A stretch of 14,696 nucleotides of DNA from Pseudomonadota bacterium (lineage in GTDB: Bacteria > Pseudomonadota > Gammaproteobacteria > Burkholderiales > Burkholderiaceae): the NCBI GenBank assembly GCA_023441105.1, contig JAEZQX010000061.1:1-14696 (forward strand), given 5' to 3'. The notes under the pieces were generated by a model, which saw only the letters and a program-made list of their open reading frames with translations, had not been told where the DNA came from and searched no databases. Within the stretch, counting starts at the first letter, position 1. Each line of letters begins with the position of its first letter. Below, in pieces: positions 1 to 7,096 of the stretch. Position numbers and translations under genes: made by a program.

Positions 1-304
1 GGGGGCTAATTAAACCGGCGGGGGGGCCGCCCCGGGCGGCGGGCCCCGCGCCCGCCCTTCCCGGCGCCGCCGCCCCGTCGGCGACCCTGCTTGGCGAGCC
101 CTGTCTCGTCTCGATGTAGCCCTCGGCAGCAAGTTGCTCGTAGACCGCACTGACTGTCGTGCGCGACAGCCCGCGCTCGGCGGCGCACGCTCGAGTCGAC
201 GGCAATGGCGTGCCGGCGGCATAGGTCCCGTCGATGACCCGCGCCTTGATCTCCTCGTACAGTGCGCGGCCGCGTCCCTCGCGCTTGAACGTCGACAGGG
301 CCAT
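1..304 (-). CDS. MocR-type transcriptional regulator, N-terminal part (GntR winged helix; C-terminal aminotransferase domain off the window)
   Basis: Partial gene: it begins at ATG 302-304 on the minus strand and is open for 101 codons to the left edge. Residues ~8-75 form a GntR-family winged helix-turn-helix: an LYEEIKARVIDGTYAAG-like first helix, a TPLPSTRACAAERGLSRTTV core, then a YEQLAAEGYIETR wing. The PSTR...LSRTTVSAVYEQL pattern is typical of MocR/PdxR-like regulators, in which a fold-type I PLP-dependent aminotransferase domain follows. Here only a Gly/Ala/Pro-rich linker (~76-97) is visible, so the PLP domain is inferred. It is divergent from a PaiB-like gene, and the operator-like repeats start 6 bp upstream of its start codon, which suggests autoregulation and control of the divergent gene. 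I see no Shine-Dalgarno sequence before the ATG; initiation may be leaderless or weak. The class is clear; the regulated pathway is not. Confidence 0.85.
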   Translation of the reverse strand, partial: MALSTFKREGRGRALYEEIKARVIDGTYAAGTPLPSTRACAAERGLSRTTVSAVYEQLAAEGYIETRQGSPSRVADGAAAPGRAGAGPAARGGPPAGLISP

Positions 305-310
305 GGGAGC

Positions 311-345
311 AACTGGTCCGGCAGAATTGTCCAGAATTGGCAGTT
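311..345. promoter_or_regulatory. Operator-like array between the divergent mocR-type and paiB-like genes
   Basis: Seen directly: a perfect 8-bp direct repeat CAGAATTG at 322-329 and 332-339, spaced exactly 10 bp (one helical turn). A degenerate further copy (CAGTT) follows at 341-345. The 35-bp block also starts with AACTG and ends with CAGTT, i.e. it has inverted ends. On the minus strand the units read CTGCCAATT / CTGGACAATT / CTGCCGGACC. Known: several MocR regulators (for example TauR, PdxR) bind short direct repeats between themselves and a divergent target, and CTGGAC-like cores have been described for TauR. Inference: this is the binding site of the adjacent MocR-type protein. Confidence 0.6.
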
Positions 346-402
346 CCCATGATGCCACGGAGCAGGCATAGTGACGGATCCCTGCAACCGCCAGCCACTT
401 CC

Positions 403-1029
403 ATGTACCTGCCGCCACACTTTGCCGAAACCAGGCTCGAGGAACTCCACCGCATCATCCGCGAGAACCCCCTCGGCATGCTCGTCACCCACTCGGCCAA
501 GGGACTCGATGCCAATCACATTCCCTTCGAGCTGGAGGCTGCTTCCGGCACGCCGGCAATCCTGCAAGCGCACGTTGCCCGCGCCAATCCGTTGTGGACC
601 GAGTTTGGCGACGGGGCGGACGTGATGGTCGTGTTCCGCGGCACCCACGGCTATATTTCGCCGAGCTGGTACCCCAGCAAGCAGCAGACGCACCGCCACG
701 TACCCACCTGGAACTACGAAGTCGTGCATGCCCACGGACGCCTGTCCGTCATGGACGATGAGCGGTTCGTTCGCAGCATCGTCGCCCGGCTGACCCGTCG
801 TCATGAAGCGGCCGAGCCCACGCCCTGGAAGATGGGCGATGCGCCGCGGGACTACATCGACCAGATGCTGCAGGCGATTGTCGGGATCGAGGTCCAGGTC
901 ATGCGCCTGGAAGGCAAGCGCAAGCTTGGCCAGAACCGGGACGCCGGCGACCTGGAGGGTGCCGTCCATGCCCTCGATGAACGCGGCAACCACGCGCTGG
1001 CATCCGCCATGGCAAGCACCCGCCGATGA
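403..1029 (+). CDS. PaiB-like FMN-binding negative transcriptional regulator / pyridoxamine-oxidase-fold protein
   Basis: A 208-residue protein starting MYLPPHFAE, the classic N-terminus and length of the PaiB family (~207 aa). An earlier in-frame TTG at 337 would add 22 residues that do not look conserved and would run through the operator repeats, so I chose ATG 403. Family motifs visible: HVARANP (57-63), GYISPSWYPSK (83-93), VPTWNYEVVHAHG (100-112) and KRKLGQN (172-178). The fold is the split-barrel FMN-binding fold. Bacillus PaiB is described as a negative regulator of sporulation and protease genes, but in proteobacteria the role is mostly unproven; an FMN- or haem-dependent enzyme or sensor is equally possible. 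It is divergent from the MocR-type gene and is followed on the same strand by a LysE exporter remnant, so an ancestral paiB-lysE unit is likely. Confidence 0.9.
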   Translation: MYLPPHFAETRLEELHRIIRENPLGMLVTHSAKGLDANHIPFELEAASGTPAILQAHVARANPLWTEFGDGADVMVVFRGTHGYISPSWYPSKQQTHRHVPTWNYEVVHAHGRLSVMDDERFVRSIVARLTRRHEAAEPTPWKMGDAPRDYIDQMLQAIVGIEVQVMRLEGKRKLGQNRDAGDLEGAVHALDERGNHALASAMASTRR

Positions 1030-1038
1030 GCGGGCATC

Positions 1039-1059
1039 GCGGCAGGTCCTGCCTGCCGC
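1039..1059 (+). other. Inverted repeat (hairpin) just after paiB-like gene
   Basis: GCGGCAGG (1039-1046) pairs with CCTGCCGC (1052-1059) around a 5-nt loop, 9 bp after the paiB-like stop codon. The stem is strong and GC-rich but no T-run follows, so it is not a standard Rho-independent terminator. It may protect the 3' end of the mRNA or weaken read-through into the exporter remnant downstream. Confidence 0.45.
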
Positions 1060-1106
1060 CGCCGCGGGATCCATCCACGACACTCCTCGACTAGCACCAG
1101 CCATCC

Positions 1107-1295
1107 ATGCCTGACCTCGCCCAGCTGGCCCTGTTCCTGGCCGCCGCCACCTTGCTCGCGGTCACTCCCGGACCCGGCATCTTCTATGTCGCCGCGCGTA
1201 CCCTGGCGGGTGGACGGGCCGAAGGCATTGCGTCGAGCCCGCAAGTCGGACGACGTACGATGGAGCCGGCTCCTAGCATTCCCGCGCCAGGCTGA
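1107..1295 (+). pseudogene. LysE/RhtB-family amino-acid exporter, 3'-truncated remnant
   Basis: The first ~44 residues (ATG 1107 to about 1238) are a textbook LysE/RhtB start: a hydrophobic first helix (LALFLAAATLLAVTPGPG) with the conserved TPGP motif at ~20-23, then FYVAARTLAGGRAEGIASS, where the family continues with LGxxLG and five more helices. After GIASS the frame changes to a hydrophilic, unrelated tail (PQVGRRTMEP...) and stops at 1293-1295. Full-length members have ~205 residues and six membrane segments, so this piece cannot make a working exporter. The last ~20 codons overlap the end of the convergent small gene. The break looks like a deletion or recombination junction near 1238-1240 rather than a frameshift, because no exporter homology resumes in any frame nearby. 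Confidence 0.8.
1262..1273. repeat. Perfect 12-bp palindrome at the exporter truncation
   Basis: GGAGCCGGCTCC reads the same on both strands. It starts about 24 bp after the point where exporter homology ends and touches the stop codon of the minus-strand small gene (1273-1275). It has no loop, so as an RNA hairpin it is poor. It could be chance in this GC-rich DNA. Confidence 0.35.
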
Positions 1296-1509
1296 ACTCA
1301 CGGATGGTCTTGAGGCTGACCAAGCCGATTGCCACCGCACCGCCCTCGCCGCTCTGGATGGCCCTGGCTTCGAACCAACCCGCCCTGCTCAACTGCCATA
1401 TGACCAGGCAGACTTCCGCGTGGTCGTAGCTGCTGAAGACGGGACTGTCGGAAGCGACGCCCTCCTCGTTGGCAGCCTGGATAAGAATGAGGGTCTCGAG
1501 CTCGGTCAT
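1273..1509 (-). CDS. Small hypothetical protein (78 aa), possibly winged-helix-like
   Basis: I do not recognise the family. The protein starts MTELETLILIQAANEEGVAS and ends SLAREC. I chose ATG 1507-1509 because a GGAGG lies 9 nt upstream; an earlier in-frame start 13 codons up has no comparable site. Composition is balanced and acidic, with amphipathic helices at ~2-16 and ~30-44 (AEVCLVIWQLSRAGWFEA) followed by a short hydrophobic strand pair (GAVAIGLVSL, 57-66). A helix-helix-strand-strand order is compatible with a small winged-helix or wing-like DNA-binding fold, but this is only an impression. It has two cysteines (34 and 78). It is the last gene of a minus-strand run and lies 143 bp downstream of the MFS transporter gene. 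Its 3' end is convergent with, and overlaps, the truncated exporter tail. Confidence 0.65.
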   Translation of the reverse strand: MTELETLILIQAANEEGVASDSPVFSSYDHAEVCLVIWQLSRAGWFEARAIQSGEGGAVAIGLVSLKTIREFSLAREC

Positions 1510-1652
1510 TGATGGCAATCCTCCGGATGAGGGACGACGGGTTGTCACCGCTTGATGAGTCCCGGGAGATAGCCCAGGCGCTCCTCATTCTTTTACCAAG
1601 GATTTCCGGAATCCCACCAGTTCTCGCAAGTCGATAAGGGCATTCGCGATCG

Positions 1653-2906
1653 TCAGGCCGCGATCGCCATGCCGACGCGCGCGCCCGGCCGGAGCCACGA
1701 CCTGGCAATGCCGTATTGCAGGATGACCGCGCCGGCCATCAGGGCGGCGCCATAAGCCAGCAAGGCCTGGCTGGAAAGTCTCGTCGAGAACGCCCAGAAG
1801 AGCCCGAGTGCCGCCATCCGAAAGGCCCAGAGAACGACCTCCCTCATCACGATGCGATCCTGCACGCAGCCGGTGGAATCGAGCGTGCGCTGGTTGAGCA
1901 CCGCTTCGCTCGCGGCCCAGAACGGCGCCACGGCGGCCTGCAGCACCACGTAGGCGATGAACAGCTGCGGTGTCCTGGCACTGGCGCCAAGAAGCAGGAA
2001 CGACGCCGTCATCCCGACGCCGGCGGCAGCCATCCAGTAGTGCCGGTTGGCCGGATTGCGCGCATTGCAGGATGCCCAGAGCGCGAGCCCGCCGACGAGC
2101 GTTGCAATGGTGGCCACGAAGCCGAAGCTGCTCGGCCTGCCGATCGACGCGGTCGCGCCGGAGGCGTGCAGCGAAAGGCCGACGCCGTACAGCCCCGATT
2201 GCAGGAAGAACAGCGGAAAGCAGGCGAGAAAGCCTCTCTGCTTGAGCACCTTCAGGGGCGCATGCAGCGACACCGGCGGGCTCGCCGGCAGCCGATTGCC
2301 GAGCAGGAAGCCGGCGACCAGGCAGGCAACGCCATAGGCGATGAAAAGATACTGGCTGTTCTCGGCAGTGCTCGACAGCAGCAGCGTCGCTGCAAAGGTA
2401 GCCGCCAGGCTCAAGGCGACGCCTGCCACGCCGGCGCGCGCGGCATAGCTGTCGCGCTGCCCGTCCTGGAGCAATCCCATCTCGAGCCAGGTCCGGGCGC
2501 TCGACGTCAAGCCGACGAATACCCCGAATGCGACCGCCAGGACGGCATGCGATCCGCCACACGCCAGCAGCAGGATGCCCGGCAGCATGAAGCCGGCCTT
2601 GAACAGGCGCCTTCCGGTGAGCTTCAGGCAGGGGCCGAGAGCGTACGCCAACACGATCGACAGCATGGCGACGGTGAGCATGGTCATGGTGAATCGCACC
2701 ATGCCGGAGAGATTGGCGGAGCCGACGATGAAGAATCCCAAAAAGCCGCCGAGGGTGCCGACCCCACCCTGCAGCGCGACGGAAGGCAGCAGCCGACGCT
2801 CCGGTCCACCCGGCGAGGATGGCAGGCCGGGACCTGGGCTTCGGGGAAGTGGCGAGTCGACGAGTGAAGCGGCTGGAGACGAAGACCCGGAGAAACGGTG
2901 CAGCAT
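1653..2906 (-). CDS. Major facilitator superfamily (MFS) transporter
   Basis: A 417-residue polytopic membrane protein. Hydrophobic segments lie at about 45-63, 72-92, 104-134, 158-178, 185-203, 226-245, 260-279, 290-307, 312-332, 353-374 and 380-400. That is 11 or more helices, consistent with a 12-helix MFS protein. LKLTGRRLFKAG (95-106) resembles the family loop 2-3 motif with its GRR. The hydrophilic loop at ~204-225 is the expected centre between two six-helix halves. The first ~40 residues are Pro/Ser-rich and poorly membrane-like. ATG 2904-2906 is the best ATG but has no clear ribosome site, so the true start could be later. An upstream ATG at 2963 adds residues without support. The substrate is unknown. 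It lies 263 bp downstream of arsC on the same strand, but it is not recognisably ArsJ, so a link to arsenic is only suggested by position. Confidence 0.8.
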   Translation of the reverse strand: MLHRFSGSSSPAASLVDSPLPRSPGPGLPSSPGGPERRLLPSVALQGGVGTLGGFLGFFIVGSANLSGMVRFTMTMLTVAMLSIVLAYALGPCLKLTGRRLFKAGFMLPGILLLACGGSHAVLAVAFGVFVGLTSSARTWLEMGLLQDGQRDSYAARAGVAGVALSLAATFAATLLLSSTAENSQYLFIAYGVACLVAGFLLGNRLPASPPVSLHAPLKVLKQRGFLACFPLFFLQSGLYGVGLSLHASGATASIGRPSSFGFVATIATLVGGLALWASCNARNPANRHYWMAAAGVGMTASFLLLGASARTPQLFIAYVVLQAAVAPFWAASEAVLNQRTLDSTGCVQDRIVMREVVLWAFRMAALGLFWAFSTRLSSQALLAYGAALMAGAVILQYGIARSWLRPGARVGMAIAA

Positions 2907-3169
2907 GATGGCGGGCGAAAGCCTGTTGTGACGATCCGGTTCCCGCCAGGGAGCGGCGGGCAACGCAAAGGAACGCCATCATGGAAGCGGCAGTGGATGC
3001 CTGGGAGGCAGGAAGACGGGCGCCGGCTATCCGGGGACCGGCGGCGTCCGCGAGCAGTTGGCGGACGACGAGAGGTGACCAAAGGTAATCGTGAAACAGC
3101 GCAGGCGCGTGGCCCGGCCGAGCTTGGCGGGCGACCTGAGCGCCCGAGGACACCTAGGAAGGCAGGACT

Positions 3170-3592
3170 TCAGGCGCGGCGCACGCCATCGTCGACGATC
3201 ACCTCGCCGCTCTCCTTGGTGAACGGCGGCAGACGGCCGACCGGAAGGATCTCCAGCACCGCCTCCGCGGGTCGACAAAGCTTCGTGCCGAGCGGCGACA
3301 CCACGATGGGGCGGTTGATGAGGATCGGGTGCCGCTCGATGAAATCCAGCAACTCGTCGTCCGACCATCTCGGGTCGTCAAGCCGCAGGTCGGCGTAAGG
3401 CGTGCCCTTCTCCCGCAACAGTGCCCGCACCGGCAGGTTCATCGCACGGAGCAGCTCCTTGAGCTGCTGCCGCGATGGCGGCGTCTTGAGGTATTCGATC
3501 ACCTGGGGCTCGATGCCGCCATGCCTGATCAGCGCGAGCGTATTGCGCGAGGTACCGCACTTCGGGTTGTGGTAGATGGTGATGCTGGACAT
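3170..3592 (-). CDS. arsC: Arsenate reductase, glutaredoxin-dependent
   Basis: A 140-residue protein matching E. coli/plasmid R773 ArsC in length and motifs. It reduces arsenate to arsenite in the cytoplasm with electrons from glutathione and glutaredoxin. The N-terminus MSSITIYHNPKCGTSRNTL carries the catalytic Cys12 in the usual position. The arginines that bind and stabilise the oxyanion are present: the VRALLR segment, INRPIVV (Arg94 equivalent) and LCRPAEAVLEILP (Arg107 equivalent). ATG 3590-3592 is chosen because it gives the family N-terminus; the 24 extra residues from upstream are not conserved. It starts 68 bp after the stop of the hybrid kinase on the same strand. No arsR, arsB or acr3 is in the window, so this is a solitary arsC, perhaps a housekeeping paralogue. 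A Spx-like role is unlikely given the full arginine set. Confidence 0.95.
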   Translation of the reverse strand: MSSITIYHNPKCGTSRNTLALIRHGGIEPQVIEYLKTPPSRQQLKELLRAMNLPVRALLREKGTPYADLRLDDPRWSDDELLDFIERHPILINRPIVVSPLGTKLCRPAEAVLEILPVGRLPPFTKESGEVIVDDGVRRA

Positions 3593-3660
3593 GTCGGGAA
3601 TTGCCTGCTGCAGTGGTTCGGACCGGCCGTGACGCATAGATCGAACGGTGGCGTGCGATT

Positions 3661-5940
3661 TCAACCCATCCCGGCCGGGCCGTCCAGCACCCGACCCTCG
3701 ACAGGCGAGGTGGCGGGCGGCGTCGCGGGCAGGCCGCCGCTGCGGGCCGAAACCAGCGCGGCGATCACTTCGCGGAGGAACTCCGGCGCCACCGGCTTCG
3801 TCAGGTGCAGGTCGAAGCCGGCCTCGTAGGCCCTGCGCAGGTCCTCCGGCTGACCGAAGCCGCTGATGACCACCAGCCTCGGCGCGTTGGCCAACTCGAG
3901 CTTTCTGATGCGTCGCGCCACTTCATAGCCGTCGATATCCGGCAAGCCGATGTCCACCAGGGCGACATCGGGTTCGAACGAACGAGCCTCGTCGACGCCA
4001 TTCCTGCCGGTCGGCGCGCTGCGCACGCTATGTCCCTGCAGCGTCAGCATCTCGGCCATGACTTCGCGACTGTCTTCGTTGTCCTCCACGAGGAGGACCT
4101 TCAACCCCTTCGCGGTGGCCACGGGTGCGGGTGCGCCGACGCGGACCGCTTCGGCCCTCGCCACGAGCGGCAGCTTGACGACGAACTGCGCGCCGCGGCC
4201 GGGTCCCTCGCTCGCGGCCGTCACCGAGCCACCCTGGAGCTCGATCAGTTGCCTCACCAGGCTCAAGCCGAGCCCGATCCCGCCCTGCGGCCTGTCGATG
4301 GTCTGCTTGCCTTGCATGAACAGGGCGAAGATGTTGGGCAGGTCCTCTGACGAGATGCCATGCCCCTCGTCGGCCACTTCGAGAAGGGCGAAGCCTTCCA
4401 CGGCGGCAAGCCGCACCCGGATCGGCTTGCCGGCGGGCGAGAACTTCTCCGCGTTGTCCAGCAGGTTGGTCAGCACCTGCTCCATGCGGTCGCGGTCGGC
4501 CTCGATCCAGCATTCGGCGAGGCTGCAGTCGAGGCGCCGTTCCTGGCGCGTGCGGCCGCTTTGTCGCCAGGTGGCGACGACATGCTCGACCAGCGTCGCG
4601 AGGTCGAGCCGCTCGCGGTGCAAGGTCACCTTCCCCATCGCCAGGCGGCTCACATCCAGCAGGTCCTCCACCAGCCGTGTCATCTGCCTGGCCTGGCGCT
4701 CGATGACGACGTGCGCATGGGCAGCGGTCTCAGCGCCGGGCTTGGATAGTCGCAGCAGGTGCGCCGATGCCGTGATGGCGCCAAGCGGATTGCGCAGCTC
4801 GTGCCCGAGCATCGCCAGGAACTCGTCCTTGGCCCGGTCCGCCGCCCGCAGCGCATTCTGCTCACGCTCCCGCAGGTTCTCCCGTTCCTGCAGGGCTACG
4901 GCACCTTCCTCCAACGCCAGCGCGAGCTGCAGGACCTCGGTCGCCTGCGCATCGGACTTCGCCTCGGCCAGTGCCGCGTTCTCCCCCTGCCCGAGTCGAC
5001 GCGCCGCTGCGGCCAGCAAGGCGATCGGATGCTCGATCCTGCGCGCCAGCCCGAGTGCGAACAGCCCCGCCAGCAGCAGGGAGCCGAGCCCGCCCGCCAG
5101 CATGTAGCCGGCGGCGCGGTAACCGCTGCCACGCAACTGGTCCGCGGGAATCGCGACCCCTACCGTCCATCCGGTGACGGCCGACGTCTGGTGCACGAAA
5201 TAGCTGTCGATACCTTCGAGGGTGCGGCTCCGGGTCCATCCGACCGGGCGCGCGGCGATCGAGGCGGCGAAGGACTCGCCAAGCCGGGCGCCGGGCTCGA
5301 CTTCCGGCAGGTGGGCGATCAGGGAACCCTTGGCGTCGACGATGCCCACCGACCAATCCGTGGAGTAGTCCTGCGCCCGCATCAGCCGCGCCAACGCCTC
5401 CGGCTTGAGGATGAACTGGAGCACGTACTTCACTTCACCGTCGACGATTACGGGCGCGCGGATTGGAACCGCGAAGAACGACTTCTTCGGCCCTGACGTC
5501 AGGTTTCCGATCCGGGTCTGCCGTCCGGACGCGACCAACGCGATCGAGTCGAGTTCGCTCTCTGCCGCCCTCGGCAGCTGGGTGCCCAACTCGTGGCGGG
5601 CATTGACGAGATGCTGGCCGGCCATGTCGAGCACGAAGACATTGCGCCAGTCCGGTTGGGTCTCGAGGGCACGTTTCGCTTCGGCGTGAAACGCCGCCAG
5701 GTCACCCGACGCCAATGCCGGCGAGGTCGCCAGCAATCTCAAGGTCTGGATATGCCCCTGGATCTGCGCGTCGATGGCCGTGACGAAGGTGCGATTGCGA
5801 TCCAGCGCGGCTTCCTGGAATCTGTCCTTCTCGTGACTCAGGACGAAGTAGCCGAGCACCAAGGAGAGCGCGAGCACGGGCACGATGCTGCCGGCCACCA
5901 GGAGCAGGAGTTGCGAGCGCAGGGACTTCAGCCGGGACAT
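3661..5940 (-). CDS. Hybrid sensor histidine kinase with C-terminal receiver domain
   Basis: A 759-residue membrane kinase. TM1 is at ~9-34 and TM2 at ~276-299; between them is a ~240-residue extracytoplasmic sensor region of Cache/PAS type (LDMAGQHLVNARHELGT at 104-120 and VGIVDAKGSLIAH at 198-210 are typical Cache strands). The HAMP-like/coiled linker at ~300-370 is followed by HisKA with catalytic His380 (MLGHELRNPL). The HATPase domain has N-box Asn496 (NLLDNAEKF), G1 DEGHG (524-528) and G2 GGIGLGLS (553-560). The receiver has acidic pair Glu619/Asp620, phospho-acceptor Asp663 (LVDIGLPDIDG), Ser693 and Lys715 (TKP). All key residues are intact. ATG 5938-5940 places TM1 correctly; the upstream ATG at 6090 adds 50 residues without support. 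The signal is unknown. arsC follows on the same strand and no DNA-binding output gene is adjacent, so output may pass through a phosphorelay. Confidence 0.93.
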   Translation of the reverse strand: MSRLKSLRSQLLLLVAGSIVPVLALSLVLGYFVLSHEKDRFQEAALDRNRTFVTAIDAQIQGHIQTLRLLATSPALASGDLAAFHAEAKRALETQPDWRNVFVLDMAGQHLVNARHELGTQLPRAAESELDSIALVASGRQTRIGNLTSGPKKSFFAVPIRAPVIVDGEVKYVLQFILKPEALARLMRAQDYSTDWSVGIVDAKGSLIAHLPEVEPGARLGESFAASIAARPVGWTRSRTLEGIDSYFVHQTSAVTGWTVGVAIPADQLRGSGYRAAGYMLAGGLGSLLLAGLFALGLARRIEHPIALLAAAARRLGQGENAALAEAKSDAQATEVLQLALALEEGAVALQERENLREREQNALRAADRAKDEFLAMLGHELRNPLGAITASAHLLRLSKPGAETAAHAHVVIERQARQMTRLVEDLLDVSRLAMGKVTLHRERLDLATLVEHVVATWRQSGRTRQERRLDCSLAECWIEADRDRMEQVLTNLLDNAEKFSPAGKPIRVRLAAVEGFALLEVADEGHGISSEDLPNIFALFMQGKQTIDRPQGGIGLGLSLVRQLIELQGGSVTAASEGPGRGAQFVVKLPLVARAEAVRVGAPAPVATAKGLKVLLVEDNEDSREVMAEMLTLQGHSVRSAPTGRNGVDEARSFEPDVALVDIGLPDIDGYEVARRIRKLELANAPRLVVISGFGQPEDLRRAYEAGFDLHLTKPVAPEFLREVIAALVSARSGGLPATPPATSPVEGRVLDGPAGMG

Positions 5941-6010
5941 GCTTGGGCGCGTTTGCGGAGTGGCTCGATGGAAATGACTGGCCTCGGCGACGACGAGGGG
6001 CTTCGGGCGA

Positions 6011-6694
6011 ATGCTGCGTGGCCCGATTCTAGATGAGCTATCCGGGAAAGCCCGCGTAGGCAATTCCCGGTCAACCGCGCCATCCTTCACCCGACCCGAT
6101 GCGAAATCGGATCGATCTTTCCCTGGCGTCCATCACCAGACGGAGCCCGCCCTGGCCATCTCGCGGCTTACCAACCCCCTGCCCCTCCGGCTGATCCCGG
6201 CGACCGACGCCGATTCCTTTCTCTCCCTGCCGCACGGCACCACCGGTGTGCCGATGCCGCCGCATCCGGGCGCATTCGGCGCCTCCCGGAGGCAGCACCT
6301 TCATGGCGGCGTCGACCTCTACTGCGTGGAAGGAACGCCGGTGGTGGCCATGGAGGCAGGGCAAGTGGTTGCGGTAGCGCCGGTCACCGGTCCGCATGCC
6401 GACAAGCCATGGTGGCTGAATACCTGGATGGTGATGATCGAAGGGAACTCGGGCGTTCTCGGCTACGGCGGCCTCAAGCCTGCGGTGACCGCCGGCGAAT
6501 CGGTCGATGCGGGCGATCACCTGGGCCAGATCCTCAGCATGGTGCGCTTCGCCTCGGGACGACCGACGTCACTGCTGCACCTCGAGTTGTATGCGCCCGG
6601 CGCGCGCCAACCCGCCGTCTGGTTGGAACCCGAACAGCGGCCCGCCGGCATGCTGGATCCGACCTCCTTGCTGCTGTCGATTGCCGGCCCCTGA
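6011..6694 (+). CDS. M23/LytM-family metallopeptidase-like protein with altered HxH motif
   Basis: Up to 227 residues; the conserved domain is ~80-200. HLHGGVDLYC (96-105) supplies the HxxxD zinc ligands His98 and Asp102, followed by GTPVVAMEAGQVVAV, the usual LytM beta-sheet core. The normal HLHFE motif reads LLHLELY (188-194): zinc ligand His190 is kept, but the first, catalytic-base histidine is Leu188. It is therefore either a variant subfamily (I recall M23 relatives with an xLHFE form) or a catalytically weakened protein. No signal peptide or lipobox is visible. The start is uncertain: ATG 6011 is the only standard in-frame start before the domain, yet residues 1-50 look non-conserved, and homology would be expected from about SRLTNPLPLRL (51-61). 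A rare start codon such as CTG near 6152 is possible. It is divergent from the kinase gene. Confidence 0.75.
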   Translation: MLRGPILDELSGKARVGNSRSTAPSFTRPDAKSDRSFPGVHHQTEPALAISRLTNPLPLRLIPATDADSFLSLPHGTTGVPMPPHPGAFGASRRQHLHGGVDLYCVEGTPVVAMEAGQVVAVAPVTGPHADKPWWLNTWMVMIEGNSGVLGYGGLKPAVTAGESVDAGDHLGQILSMVRFASGRPTSLLHLELYAPGARQPAVWLEPEQRPAGMLDPTSLLLSIAGP

Positions 6695-7096
6695 CCCCCG
6701 CGGCGGGGCAGACGAGCGCCAAGGTGACGGCCGGCGCCGGCCCGATCAAGCGGCCCGATCAAGCGGCCCAATCGACCGGAGCGGTGGGCCGGCAGCCTGC
6801 CATGGGGCGGCGGAAGGGAATTCATCGTTGTTGACGAAGTCGCGGGTCGAGAAGCGTAGACTTTCCTGACAGTCCCGCTGCCCGCTGGTGCGATCTCGGC
6901 TCCTGATCACCGCCGGTAGTAACGGGGACCGTTCCGACAAGTCAAGTTTCTCGACCGTCCCGGCTGTGGCTGTGCAGCGCAGCTGGCGACACTTCCCCTT
7001 CCTGCACGTACTGTCGCCGCTGCCAGCCGCCGCCATTGGCCGTGTCGGAAGCAGCGTTTGCCGCCGGTTGAAGGGGACAAATTCGGGGAGAGGGTG
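6695..7096. other. Intergenic region of ~400 bp without a supported gene
   Basis: No open frame here has a credible ribosome site, family motif or codon pattern. The region holds the 13-bp tandem repeat at 6738-6776. It must also contain the promoter and leader of the response-regulator gene that starts at 7097. I found no convincing -35/-10 pair and no tRNA-like or riboswitch-like fold. Confidence 0.6.
6738..6776. repeat. Three tandem copies of a 13-bp unit
   Basis: Units at 6738-6750 and 6751-6763 are identical (CGGCCCGATCAAG). The third, at 6764-6776 (CGGCCCAATCGAC), differs at three positions. It lies 43 bp after the M23-like gene. It could be a slippage product or a protein-binding array; 13 bp is not a whole helical turn, so adjacent copies would face different sides of the DNA. 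Confidence 0.7.

Noticed and set aside
1..60. G/C homopolymer-like runs at the left edge as a possible assembly artefact or special element
   Set aside because: They translate as a Gly/Ala/Pro-rich linker in the open MocR-type frame, which is normal between its two domains.
10..1104. 364-codon minus-strand frame over paiB and the regulator start
   Set aside because: Antisense shadow of the PaiB-like gene, incompatible with the GntR-type N-terminus.
1585..3153. 522-codon minus-strand frame over the MFS gene
   Set aside because: Out of frame with the hydrophobic transporter sequence and low in plausible protein character.
3950..5107. Long plus-strand frame (385 codons) opposite the hybrid kinase
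   Set aside because: Its Ser/Arg/Ala-rich translation is the shadow of the kinase on the other strand; the kinase has full domain motifs.
6831..6862. TTGACG ... TAGACT as a promoter for the receiver gene
   Set aside because: The spacing is 20 bp and the leader would be over 230 nt; not convincing.
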